The position numbers and the translations under genes were made by a program. From the NCBI GenBank assembly GCA_035577985.1, contig DATJZY010000107.1, forward strand, positions 1 through 43,474: a stretch of 43,474 bases of DNA, written 5' to 3'. This document shows, one piece after another, positions 7,849-15,247 of this stretch. The notes beneath the pieces were generated by a model. The model searched no databases and was not told where the DNA came from. It was given only the letters and a program-made list of their open reading frames with translations. Within the stretch, counting starts at the first letter, position 1, and each line of letters starts with the position of its first letter. This stretch comes from Candidatus Eisenbacteria bacterium. GTDB taxonomy: Bacteria > Desulfobacterota > Binatia > DP-6.

Positions 7849-8172
7849 ATGTTCGTCCTGCAGAACCTGGTCTTCTCGCTGGCGTGGCTGGTGAGCAACC
7901 TCCTGGGCCTGTACTGGTGGCTCGTCGTCGCCGCCGTGGTCCTCTCATGGGTGAGCCCGGATCCCTACAACCCGATCGTGCGCTTCATCCGCAGCGTCAC
8001 CGAGCCCGTGCTCTCACGCGTCCGTCGCGCGCTGCCGTTCCTGTACGTGTCGGGGATCGACCTCTCGCCCATCGTCGTCCTGCTCGGTGTCGAGTTCCTT
8101 CGCCTGTTCCTCGCGGGGAGCCTCTACCAGCTCGCCGGGCGCCTGCCGGGGAGCGGCTACGGCTTCAACTGA
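7849..8172 (+). CDS. yggT: YggT family membrane protein
   Basis: A 107-aa inner-membrane protein with two hydrophobic segments, about residues 5-33 (with LYWWLVVAAVVLSWV) and 68-88. Between them lies the family motif WVSPDPYNPIVRFIRSVTEP. YggT proteins have been linked to osmotic tolerance and to cell division or chromosome organisation, but the molecular role is not settled. It lies 12 bp after proC, with GGGAGGGCG as ribosome binding site. Its 3' end overlaps the DUF167 reading frame. Confidence 0.9.
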   Translation: MFVLQNLVFSLAWLVSNLLGLYWWLVVAAVVLSWVSPDPYNPIVRFIRSVTEPVLSRVRRALPFLYVSGIDLSPIVVLLGVEFLRLFLAGSLYQLAGRLPGSGYGFN

Positions 8173-8500
8173 CGCGCCCCAGCGCGTCGGCTGGCTCGGT
8201 CCCTGCGCCGGCGGCATCGTGCTGCGGATCCACGCCCAGCCCGGTGCGTCGCGGTCCCGCATCGCGGGCGTGCACGGGGAGGCGCTCAAGGTGCAGGTGC
8301 GCGCGCGGCCGGTCGGCGGCGCCGCGAATCGCGAGCTGGTCGGAGTCCTCGCCGAGGCACTCGCCGTACGCCCTGCTGCGGTGTCCGTCGAGGCGGGCGC
8401 GACCGGCCGGGGGAAACGCGTCGTCGTCACGGGCATCGACGTCGCGACCGCGCTCGCGCGGCTCGGCCCGTTCATTGACAAGGGTGGGGGCCCTGATTAG
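8087..8500 (+). CDS. DUF167 (YggU) family protein with an uncertain start
   Basis: The family core is clear: GIVLRIHAQPGASRSRI, then VRARPVGGAANRELV and GATGRGKRVVV. Homologues are usually about 95-100 aa and begin shortly before a W-L segment, here WLGPCAGGIVL. The only in-frame starts are ATG 8087 (137 aa, inside yggT by 86 bp) and GTG 8219, which would delete the conserved lead-in. I list the longer form. Residues 1-30 read like an out-of-frame yggT shadow, so an unusual start codon is possible. Function unknown. Confidence 0.75.
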   Translation: MSSSFACSSRGASTSSPGACRGAATASTDAPQRVGWLGPCAGGIVLRIHAQPGASRSRIAGVHGEALKVQVRARPVGGAANRELVGVLAEALAVRPAAVSVEAGATGRGKRVVVTGIDVATALARLGPFIDKGGGPD

Positions 8501-8503
8501 AGC
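8475..8503 (+). promoter_or_regulatory. Strong leaderless promoter of the FmdB gene
   Basis: TTGACA (8475-8480, consensus), exactly 17 bp, TAGAGC (8498-8503), then 6 nt to ATG 8510. The TAG of the -10 is also the stop codon of the DUF167 gene. GGGGGC (8486-8491) and GCCCCC (8502-8507) form an inverted repeat around the -10. Confidence 0.65.
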
Positions 8504-8509
8504 CCCCGC

Positions 8510-8857
8510 ATGCCGATCTACGAGTACGAGTGCGGCAAATGCGGGGTTTTCGAGCACTCGCAACGCATCACCGACGCCGCCCTCACGAAGTGTCCGACCT
8601 GCCGCCGGAAGGTTCGCCGCATCATCTCGAACACGAGCTTTCAGCTGAAGGGCTCCGGCTGGTACGTGACCGACTACGCTCGTAGCGGTGACGCGAAGAA
8701 GGGCGACGGAGCGGCGGACGGCGGCGCGTCCAAGTCCGAGTCGAAGTCCGAGACGACATCGGAGTCGAAGTCCGAGTCCAAGCCCGAGGCCAAGTCCGAT
8801 ACGAAGCCCTCCTCGAAGGCGAAGTCGGGCTCCGGCACGACCGCCAAGGCTTCCTGA
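8510..8857 (+). CDS. FmdB-type zinc ribbon protein with a Ser/Lys/Glu-rich tail
   Basis: A 115-aa protein. Residues 1-42 form the FmdB/CxxC-CxxC regulatory zinc ribbon, starting [12 protein letters not shown] with the second pair in CPTCRRK. The [13 protein letters not shown] segment is typical of the family. From about residue 65 it becomes a low-complexity tail of [11 protein letters not shown] repeats, presumably disordered. Family members are annotated as putative regulators and the real role is not known. A strong promoter lies directly in front with no ribosome binding site. It is 11 bp upstream of hyuA and could be co-transcribed with it. Confidence 0.85.
   Translation: MPIYEYECGKCGVFEHSQRITDAALTKCPTCRRKVRRIISNTSFQLKGSGWYVTDYARSGDAKKGDGAADGGASKSESKSETTSESKSESKPEAKSDTKPSSKAKSGSGTTAKAS
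8731..8825 (+). repeat. Degenerate 12-bp tandem repeat in the FmdB gene tail
   Basis: Units close to AAGTCCGAGTCG repeat in frame and encode Lys-Ser-Glu-Ser-like tetrapeptides. This is coding low complexity, probably variable in copy number between strains. Confidence 0.7.
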
Positions 8858-8868
8858 GCCGCGCCACG

Positions 8869-10806
8869 ATGCTCGCCGGCGTCGACACCGGCGGTACGTT
8901 CACGGATCTGGTCGCGGTCGTCGGACGGCGGCTCGTCGTGCACAAGGTCCGCTCGACGCCGCGTGACCCGAGTCGCGCCGTCGGGCTCGCGCTCGCCGCC
9001 GTCGGCAGCGATCGCCGCACGCGCCTCCACTACGGCTCCACGGTGGCGACCAACGCGCTCCTCGAGCGACGGGGCGCGCGCGTCGTGCTGGTGACGACCC
9101 AGGGCTTCGAGGACGTGCTCGCGATCGGCCGGCAGACGCGGCCTCGGCTCTACGATCTCATGCCGAAGGTGCGGGCGCCGCTCGTTCCGGCGGCGCGCCG
9201 GCTCGGCGTCGCCGAGCGCGTGCTCGTCGACGGGCGCGTGGAGACGCCGCTCGATCCCCGCGCCGTACGGCGCCTGGTCGGGGCCGTACGCCGCTCGGGA
9301 GCCGAGGCCGTCGCAATCTGTTTCCTCCACAGCTACCTCGATCCGCGGCACGAAGAGCGGGTGCGCCGGGCCCTCGCTGCGACAGATCTCCACGTGACGG
9401 CATCCCACCGCCTTCTACGCGAGTATCGTGAATACGAGCGCGTCGCGACCACGGTCGTGAACGCATACGTGGGGCCGCTCATGAGCGAGCACCTGGGGAA
9501 GCTCGGCGCCGCCGTGCCCGGCGGCGTGCGCGTCATGCAGTCGAACGGCGGGCTCGTCGGCGCGGCGACGGCGGCCGGCGAGCCGGTGCGCACGGTGCTC
9601 TCGGGTCCGGCCGGCGGGCTCGTCGGCGCGTCGGATCGCGCGCGGCGGGCGGGCTTCGAGCGCATCCTCACGCTCGACATGGGCGGCACGTCGACCGACG
9701 TCAGCCTGCTCGAGAGTCGGCTCGCCTATCGGACCGAGACGACGATCGACGGCCTTCCGATCCGCGTGCCCGCCCTCGACATCCACACCGTCGGCGCCGG
9801 CGGCGGGTCGCTCGCGAGCGTCGACGCGGGCGGGGCGCTGCGCGTCGGCCCGGAGAGTGCCGGCGCCGACCCCGGCCCCGCGTGCTACGGCACGGGCACG
9901 CAGGCGACCGTCACGGACGCGAACCTGGTCTTGGGTCGTCTGGTCGAAACCGAGTTTCTGGGCGGCGCGATGACGCTCGACGCGAAGCGCGCGCGGCGGG
10001 CGGTGGACGAGGTCGCGCGGCGGCTCGGGCGCTCGCTCGAGCGCACCGCCGCAGGCATCGTGTCGGTCGCAGCCGCCGCGATGGAGCGCGCGTTGCGCGT
10101 GATCAGCGTGGAGCACGGCTACGACCCGCGCGAGTTCACGCTCGTCGCCTTCGGCGGTGCGGGCGGCCTGCACGCCGCGGATCTCGCCGACGCGCTCGGC
10201 ATGCGGCGCGTCTACGTGCCGCGCCATCCGGGACTCCTCTCGGCCTGGGGCATGCTCGTCGCCGAGGTGGTGCGCGACTTCGGACGGACGCTGCGCGCGA
10301 TCGCCCCGACCGACGACGTGCTCGCGCGCGGGTTTCGCGAGCTCGAGACGCGCGCGCGCCGGGAGCTCGCGCGCGAGGGTGTTCGCGGCGTCGCCGTGGA
10401 ACGCGCGCTCGACGTCCGCTATGCGGGGCAGTCCTACGAGCTCACGGTGCCGATGTGGCGCGTCTGGCGGCGGGCATTCCACGCCCTCCATCGCGAGCGT
10501 TTCGGACATGCGGACGAGGCGCGGCCGATCGAGGTCGTGACGCTGCGTCTTCGGGCGCGCGGCGGGGGATCGCGCGTGCCGGACGATCCGCCGCCGCGCT
10601 CGGGACGTGGCGCACCGGTCGCCCGGCGGTCGGTGTGGTTCGACGGTCGTCCGGCGACCGTACCGGTCTTCCGTCGCGACGATCTCCGCGTGGGCTGGGC
10701 GCGCCGCGGCCCCGCGATCGTGTGCGAGTACAGCGCAACCACGGTCGTGCCGCCTGCCTGGCGCGTCCGCGTCGATCGCCTCGGCGGTCTGGTGCTCCAA
10801 CGATGA
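8869..10806 (+). CDS. Hydantoinase/oxoprolinase family protein, subunit A (HyuA)
   Basis: A 645-aa ATP-dependent amidohydrolase subunit related to N-methylhydantoinase A, 5-oxoprolinase and acetone carboxylase beta subunits. The N-terminus has GVDTGGTFTDL and GSTVATNALLERRGA. The central ASKHA-type ATPase core has LTLDMGGTSTDVSL, VGAGGGSLA and GADPGPACYG, and later FGGAGGLHAADLA. At 645 aa it is slightly shorter than typical (about 680-700). The stop overlaps hyuB by 4 bp (ATGA), so the two subunits are coupled. The substrate cannot be read from the sequence: hydantoin, 5-oxoproline or another cyclic amide are all possible. No ribosome binding site is evident. Confidence 0.9.
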   Translation: MLAGVDTGGTFTDLVAVVGRRLVVHKVRSTPRDPSRAVGLALAAVGSDRRTRLHYGSTVATNALLERRGARVVLVTTQGFEDVLAIGRQTRPRLYDLMPKVRAPLVPAARRLGVAERVLVDGRVETPLDPRAVRRLVGAVRRSGAEAVAICFLHSYLDPRHEERVRRALAATDLHVTASHRLLREYREYERVATTVVNAYVGPLMSEHLGKLGAAVPGGVRVMQSNGGLVGAATAAGEPVRTVLSGPAGGLVGASDRARRAGFERILTLDMGGTSTDVSLLESRLAYRTETTIDGLPIRVPALDIHTVGAGGGSLASVDAGGALRVGPESAGADPGPACYGTGTQATVTDANLVLGRLVETEFLGGAMTLDAKRARRAVDEVARRLGRSLERTAAGIVSVAAAAMERALRVISVEHGYDPREFTLVAFGGAGGLHAADLADALGMRRVYVPRHPGLLSAWGMLVAEVVRDFGRTLRAIAPTDDVLARGFRELETRARRELAREGVRGVAVERALDVRYAGQSYELTVPMWRVWRRAFHALHRERFGHADEARPIEVVTLRLRARGGGSRVPDDPPPRSGRGAPVARRSVWFDGRPATVPVFRRDDLRVGWARRGPAIVCEYSATTVVPPAWRVRVDRLGGLVLQR

Positions 10807-12380
10807 CGGTGCGCGACCCGATCGGGCTCGAGCTCGCGAACCATCGCCTGGCCGCGATCGCGGAAGAGATGGGTGTCGTGCTCGGGCGCACGGCGCTCTC
10901 GCCCAACATCAAGGAGCGACGCGACTATTCGTGCGCGGTCTTCGACGGTACCGGCCGCCTGGTCGCGCAGGCGGCGCACATCCCCGTCCATCTGGGCTCG
11001 ACGCCGATGTCGGTGCGGGCGGCGATCGACGCCGTCGACATGAGGCCTGGCGACGTCGTCGTCCTGAACGATCCGTTCGCCGGCGGGACGCACCTGCCGG
11101 ACGTCACGGTGGTGGCTCCGGTCTTCATGGCACGGGCACGGCGGCCGTTCGCATACGTCGCGAATCGTGCCCACCACGCCGACATCGGCGGCATGGAACC
11201 GGGCTCGATGCCGGTCGGGACCGACATCTTCCAGGAGGGCGTGCGCATCCCGCCCATCCGGCTCGTCTGCGCCGGGCGCATCGCGCGCGACGTCCTCGAT
11301 CTGTTCCTCGCGAACACCCGTGTGCCGTACGAGCGGGAAGGCGACTTGCAGGCCCAATGGGCGGCGCTTCGCGTCGGCGCGGGACGGCTGATCGAGCTCG
11401 CGCGACGCACGGGCGGCGTCACCCGGCTCGCGCGCGACATGCGCGCGCTCGAGGACTATGCCGACGCGATGATGCGGGCAGTCCTGCGCGGGCTGCCGGC
11501 GGGTACCTACCGCGCGACCGACGTGCTCGACGACGACGGCCTCGGTGCGATGCGCATTGCGCTGCGCGTGGCCGTGACGCTCGGACGCGGCCGGGCCCGG
11601 ATCGATTTCACCGGCAGCGCGGCGCAGGTACGCGGGCCCGTCAACGCAAACCTCGCCGTCACCCGATCGGCGGTGCTGTACGTCTTCGCCGCGTTGGCAG
11701 GCGATCGCCTCCCGACCAACGACGGGATCGCGCGACCGCTCGAGATCGTCGCGCCCGAGGGGACGATCGTGAACGCGCTCGCCCCGGCGGCGGTCGCGGG
11801 TGGAAACGTCGAGACCTCGCAACGGATCGTCGACGTGCTCCTGCGCGCGCTCGCGAAGGCCGCGCCCGACCGGATTCCGGCTGCGAGCTGCGGCTCGATG
11901 AACAACGTGGCGCTGGGCGGCGTCGTGGGTGGGCGGGCGTTCGCGTACTACGAAACGCTGGCCGGGGGAGCCGGCGGCGGCCCCGGCGTAGCGGGCGCGT
12001 CGGGCGTGCACACGCACATGACGAACACGATGAACACGCCCGTCGAAGCCCTCGAGGCGTACTATCCGATCCGCGTGCGGCGCTATGCGCAGCGGTCGCG
12101 ATCGGGTGGACGCGGCGCGTATCCGGGCGGCGACGGCCTCGTGCGTGAGATCGAGTTCCTGTCGGATGCGCGCGTGACGCTCCTGACCGAGCGGCGAACG
12201 GTGCCGCCGTACGGGCTCGCCGGGGGATCGCCCGGAGCCTGCGGGCGCAACCTGCTTCGGCGCGCAGGGCGATCGAGGGTGCTGCCGGGAAAGACGACGC
12301 TCGACGTGGGGCCGGGCGATCGTCTGTGCATCGAGACGCCCGGGGGCGGCGGCTTCGGCCGCAGCCCCCGGAAGCGTTAG
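10803..12380 (+). CDS. Hydantoinase/oxoprolinase family protein, subunit B (HyuB)
   Basis: A 525-aa partner of the preceding A subunit. Signatures are ELANHRLAAIAEEMGVVLGRTALSPNIKERRDYSCAVFD split over the first 40 residues, then VHLGSTPMSV, LNDPFAGGTHLPDVT and NRAHHADIGG. NANLAVTRSAVLY and the Gly-rich GGAGGGPG follow, with an H-T-H-M-T-N-T-M-N-T-P stretch near residue 405. ATG 10803 overlaps the hyuA stop. The C-terminus (TPGGGGFG) is complete for the family. With no transporter or regulator beside the pair, its pathway is unclear. Confidence 0.9.
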   Translation: MTVRDPIGLELANHRLAAIAEEMGVVLGRTALSPNIKERRDYSCAVFDGTGRLVAQAAHIPVHLGSTPMSVRAAIDAVDMRPGDVVVLNDPFAGGTHLPDVTVVAPVFMARARRPFAYVANRAHHADIGGMEPGSMPVGTDIFQEGVRIPPIRLVCAGRIARDVLDLFLANTRVPYEREGDLQAQWAALRVGAGRLIELARRTGGVTRLARDMRALEDYADAMMRAVLRGLPAGTYRATDVLDDDGLGAMRIALRVAVTLGRGRARIDFTGSAAQVRGPVNANLAVTRSAVLYVFAALAGDRLPTNDGIARPLEIVAPEGTIVNALAPAAVAGGNVETSQRIVDVLLRALAKAAPDRIPAASCGSMNNVALGGVVGGRAFAYYETLAGGAGGGPGVAGASGVHTHMTNTMNTPVEALEAYYPIRVRRYAQRSRSGGRGAYPGGDGLVREIEFLSDARVTLLTERRTVPPYGLAGGSPGACGRNLLRRAGRSRVLPGKTTLDVGPGDRLCIETPGGGGFGRSPRKR

Positions 12381-12390
12381 ACGCCGAACG

Positions 12391-12741
12391 TCAGGCCGCT
12401 TGCTCTTTGGGGAGCGACGAGACGCGCTGCTCGAGGTTCGCGATGCGGGTTTCGAGCTTGGCGACGCGGTCGGCCGTGGCGAAGCCGAGCAGGTTGATCA
12501 CCTGCGTGGCGAGCTTGGTCAGGAGTTCCGTGCGACGCGCGCGGAGATCCTGCACCGTCTTCACCGCCTCCTCGGCGCGCTTGCGGGCCTCGTCGATCGA
12601 GACCACCTTGGGCGCACGCGCGATCAGGTCCTTCGCGTCGCTGCGGAGGCGGTCGACGAGCTTCTCGCCCTCGCTGCGGATGCGCTCCACCTGGGCCCGG
12701 ACGTCGTCCAACGACCTCGGGAACGTGATTGGGTCTGCCAT
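12391..12741 (-). CDS. Small coiled-coil protein, phasin-like
   Basis: A 116-aa helical protein with no signal or membrane segment. Residues 10-75 are heptad-rich and charged (VRAQVERIRSEGEKLVDRLR). A short hydrophobic patch, QVINLLGFAT, precedes a C-terminal coiled coil (DRVAKLETRIANLEQRVSSL). This layout resembles phasins and polyhydroxyalkanoate-granule-associated proteins, but similarity to a generic coiled-coil protein cannot be excluded. The start has a very strong Shine-Dalgarno (AGGAGGGAGGA), suggesting high expression. It converges on hyuB with a 10-bp gap. Confidence 0.7.
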   Translation of the reverse strand: MADPITFPRSLDDVRAQVERIRSEGEKLVDRLRSDAKDLIARAPKVVSIDEARKRAEEAVKTVQDLRARRTELLTKLATQVINLLGFATADRVAKLETRIANLEQRVSSLPKEQAA

Positions 12742-12836
12742 AGAAAGATCCTCCCTCCTTGTTCTTCGCTCTTACGCGCTGCGTCAAGCTAGGGCAGGGG
12801 GAGGTTTCCGTCAAGGCCCTTCCCGCGGATTTTTTC

Positions 12837-13172
12837 CTACTCCGCGGGGTAGTGGACCTGACCGTCGGTCAGCACGACCATGTCGGCGATCTGGTCGGCC
12901 GGGATTCCGTGGACGAGCCGGAGGTGGGCGATGAACTCCTGCTGGCGGCTGAAGCGGCGGTCGTCGATGTCGCAGACGTAGCCGGCCTTGTTGATCGTGA
13001 CGGTCCCGGGAAGCACGACCCGGCGCTCGGGGTGGGCGAACCAGTACACGCGCTCGTGCTCGTGCGGGTCGATCGGGACGAAGATCTCGAGATCGTTGTC
13101 GAAGCGGCGGCGGTCCCCGGCGTGCGCGACGGCGATCGCGAGACCCAAGAGCAGCGCGGCGAGAGCTCGCAC
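12837..13172 (-). CDS. Small secreted protein of unknown function
   Basis: A 111-aa protein with a clear Sec signal (RALAALLLGLAIAVAHA, cleavage likely after AHA). The mature part is about 94 aa: polar, with paired aromatic and acidic residues (FDNDLEIFVPIDPHEHERVYWF) and a single Cys (YVCDIDD). It matches no family I recognise. It is probably periplasmic. GTG 13172 or TTG 13175 may be the start. A promoter with TTGTGA-17-TACGCT ends 5-8 nt upstream, so the message would be leaderless. It is divergent from the tRNA-Val gene. Confidence 0.65.
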   Translation of the reverse strand: MRALAALLLGLAIAVAHAGDRRRFDNDLEIFVPIDPHEHERVYWFAHPERRVVLPGTVTINKAGYVCDIDDRRFSRQQEFIAHLRLVHGIPADQIADMVVLTDGQVHYPAE

Positions 13173-13180
13173 CAACGTCG

Positions 13181-13209
13181 AGCGTACGGCGCGCGGTCGT
13201 GAGTCACAA
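13181..13209 (-). promoter_or_regulatory. Leaderless promoter of the small secreted protein gene
   Basis: On the minus strand: TTGTGA (13209-13204), 17-bp spacer, TACGCT (13186-13181), then 5 nt to TTG 13175 or 8 nt to GTG 13172. Its -35 is only 4 bp from the -35 of the divergent tRNA promoter. Confidence 0.5.
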
Positions 13210-13213
13210 GCCG

Positions 13214-13242
13214 TTGACGGCGCAGGGGGTGTCGGCTACGAC
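13214..13242 (+). promoter_or_regulatory. Promoter of tRNA-Val
   Basis: TTGACG (13214-13219), exactly 17 bp, TACGAC (13237-13242). Transcription would start near 13249, about 7 nt before the mature tRNA 5' end. It probably also drives the downstream ABC ATPase gene. Confidence 0.6.
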
Positions 13243-13255
13243 CGGCCCTCCGCGC

Positions 13256-13329
13256 GGTCGCATAGCTCAGTTGGTTAGAGCGCCTGCTTCACACGCAGGA
13301 GGTCCAAGGTTCGAGTCCTTGTGCGACCA
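13256..13329 (+). tRNA. tRNA-Val (anticodon CAC)
   Basis: A 74-nt cloverleaf. The acceptor GGTCGCA (13256-13262) pairs with TGCGACC (13322-13328), with discriminator A at 13329. The anticodon stem is CCTGC/GCAGG (13283-13287 with 13295-13299), and the loop TTCACAC gives anticodon CAC at 13290-13292. The T arm is CAAGG-TTCGAGT-CCTTG. CCA is not encoded; the next bases are CTC. The tRNA reads GUG valine codons, abundant in this GC-rich genome. Confidence 0.97.
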
Positions 13330-13339
13330 CTCCGGACCC

Positions 13340-14011
13340 ATGATCTCCCTGCGCCACGTCACCAAGACGTACCGGCAAGGCGACGTCGACGTGAAGGCGC
13401 TCGCGGGCGTTTCGCTCGATCTCGAAGCGGGGGCGTTCGTCACCATCGTGGGGCCGTCCGGGTCCGGCAAGAGCACCCTGCTGCACCTGATGGGCGGGCT
13501 CGATCTTCCGACCTCGGGCGAGGTCATCATCGAGGGGACCCCCATTTCGCGCATGACCGACGACGAGGTCACGATCTTTCGGCGGCGCTCGATCGGCTTC
13601 GTCTTCCAGTTCTTCAACCTGATGCCGACGCTGAGCGCGGAAGAGAACGTCTCGCTGCCCCTGCTGCTGGACGGCAAGCGCGCGCGCGACGTGCAGGCGC
13701 GCGTGGTCGCGGCGCTGGATGCCGTCGGGCTGTCGCACCGCCGTACGCATCGACCCGACGAGCTGTCCGGCGGCGAGATGCAGCGGGTGGCGATCGCCCG
13801 CGCCCTCGTGATCGAGCCCAAGCTGATCCTCGCCGACGAGCCGACCGGGAACCTCGATTCCGCCACCGGCGACGCGATCCTCGGCCTCATCCAGGCCGCC
13901 AACCGGGAGCGCGGCGCCACGGTGGTCATGGTGACCCACGACGCGAAGGCGGCGGCGTACGGGACGCGGATGGTGTCGATGCGCGATGGAGCGGTGGTGA
14001 GTGCCGGCTAG
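13340..14011 (+). CDS. ABC transporter ATP-binding protein, LolD/MacB type
   Basis: A 223-aa nucleotide-binding protein of the lipoprotein-release/MacB ATPase group. Walker A is GPSGSGKST (38-46), the Q-loop FQFFNLMP (90-97), the signature LSGGE (142-146), Walker B LILADEP with Glu167, and the H-loop VTHD. The start lies 11 nt after the last base of tRNA-Val and has no ribosome binding site, so it appears to be co-transcribed with the tRNA. No FtsX/MacB-type permease follows. The next gene is an unrelated multipass protein, so its transport partner is unknown or encoded elsewhere. Confidence 0.9.
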   Translation: MISLRHVTKTYRQGDVDVKALAGVSLDLEAGAFVTIVGPSGSGKSTLLHLMGGLDLPTSGEVIIEGTPISRMTDDEVTIFRRRSIGFVFQFFNLMPTLSAEENVSLPLLLDGKRARDVQARVVAALDAVGLSHRRTHRPDELSGGEMQRVAIARALVIEPKLILADEPTGNLDSATGDAILGLIQAANRERGATVVMVTHDAKAAAYGTRMVSMRDGAVVSAG

Positions 14012-15239
14012 GCAGGTACGCCCGGCGACGAAGATCGGCCTTCTCGCGCTCGGCGTGCTGCTCGTCGCCATGCTGTTCCTGCTGTCGCCGAAGGGCGGCC
14101 GGCTCTGCACGACGGTGATCAGGATCGCGGGTCCGTTCACCTACGTCTTCCTGTGCGATTCGCCGGCGTTCATGCGCATGGCCCACGACCCCGGCCGTCT
14201 GTTCGATGCCACCCGGCTGCCGAACGGCCGCTACGTCAACAACTGGCAGACGCGCCCCCTGTTCGTGCTGACGGCGGCAATGATCGCGCGGCCGATCCTG
14301 TGGATCTTCGGGTTCGCGGGACATCCCTACTACGCCGCGTTCATCGCGATGAACTTCGTGATCGTCGTGCTCGCGGTCGTGCTCTTCGACCGCTTGTTCG
14401 CGCCGCACGATCGGCTCGTGTGGCCGCTGCTCGCGGTCGCGTTGCCGCTGGTTGCGAACGACGTGGTGAAGGAGCGCTTCTGGAGCCCGCACACGCAGAT
14501 GCTGAACATCCTCGCGCCCGTCGTGAGCATGGTGCTCTGCCGCGGCGTGCTCACGACACGGCGGTCCCTCACGCGCCACGTTCTCGGCTCGGGGCTCCTC
14601 GCCGGCGCTCTGCCGCTCTTCTACGGAATCTTCTTCGCGGTGCTGCCGGCGATGCTGCTCGCGGTGATCTGGCGCACTCGCGACGCGCGTGCGCTCGCTC
14701 CGGCGCTGGCGCTCGTGCTCGCCTTCGCCGCGCCCACCGTGGCGTGGGCACTCGTGCTGCGATGGAACGGTGGCGTCTTCTACAGCGTCGAGATGACCGA
14801 GTTCCGCCAGTTCGTCTGGATCGTCGACGCCGCGACTGCCGGGTCGGCCATGCTGGCAGCCCGCGTTCGCACGTCCGTCACGCCGTTCCTGGCGTCCCTG
14901 GGCCCGGCGCTGTGGTTCCCCGTCACGTTGCTGCTGCTCGTCGCCGCCTGGACGGTCGCGCACCGACTCTCGCTGCGCGAGACGCTGCGCGCCGAGCGTG
15001 CGACCGTCGTCGCGGCGACGGTGACCTTCGCATCCTTCGCGGCGTTCCTGTGGGCGCTCGGCACCTACGTGCCGCGCCTGTCCTTCGCCCTCGTGCCCCC
15101 CGTGCTCGCGGTCACCGCAGTGCTGGTGACGGAAGCCGTGCGGCGAACGTCCATCCCGAGCGCGCGGCGTCTCGTGACGAGCGTCGGCCTCTCGTCGGTC
15201 GCGTACCTCGTGTTCGAGATCGCGACCCACGGCGTGTAG
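14001..15239 (+). CDS. Multipass membrane protein of unknown function
   Basis: A 412-aa protein with about nine to ten hydrophobic segments, including residues 12-28, 86-106, 112-130, 139-152, 195-222, 233-253 and at least three more in 300-400. The periplasmic-looking loop after the first segment holds [18 protein letters not shown]. The hydrophobic pattern with a long first loop recalls GT-C glycosyltransferases, but I see no acidic DxD/ExD catalytic pair I would trust. GTG 14001 overlaps the ATPase stop by 11 bp, so the genes are coupled even though this is not a known ABC permease. Confidence 0.7.
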   Translation: MPARQVRPATKIGLLALGVLLVAMLFLLSPKGGRLCTTVIRIAGPFTYVFLCDSPAFMRMAHDPGRLFDATRLPNGRYVNNWQTRPLFVLTAAMIARPILWIFGFAGHPYYAAFIAMNFVIVVLAVVLFDRLFAPHDRLVWPLLAVALPLVANDVVKERFWSPHTQMLNILAPVVSMVLCRGVLTTRRSLTRHVLGSGLLAGALPLFYGIFFAVLPAMLLAVIWRTRDARALAPALALVLAFAAPTVAWALVLRWNGGVFYSVEMTEFRQFVWIVDAATAGSAMLAARVRTSVTPFLASLGPALWFPVTLLLLVAAWTVAHRLSLRETLRAERATVVAATVTFASFAAFLWALGTYVPRLSFALVPPVLAVTAVLVTEAVRRTSIPSARRLVTSVGLSSVAYLVFEIATHGV

Positions 15240-15247
15240 TCGCCGGC

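Noticed and set aside
8731..8825. Short direct repeats considered as a CRISPR array
   Set aside because: The repeats are contiguous 12-mers without spacers, in frame within the FmdB tail.
9882..12380. HyuB extended upstream as an 832-aa protein
   Set aside because: The first 300 or so residues are the out-of-frame shadow of hyuA. Homology starts at ATG 10803, which overlaps the hyuA stop.
12825..12836. T6 run as an intrinsic terminator on the plus strand
   Set aside because: No plus-strand gene ends here and the preceding GC-rich bases form no good stem. On the minus strand the run is A-rich and lies after the stop codon.
13256..13329. tRNA-Val as an attachment site for an integrated element
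   Set aside because: There is no integrase and no direct repeat of the tRNA 3' end. Base composition and gene types are uniform on both sides.
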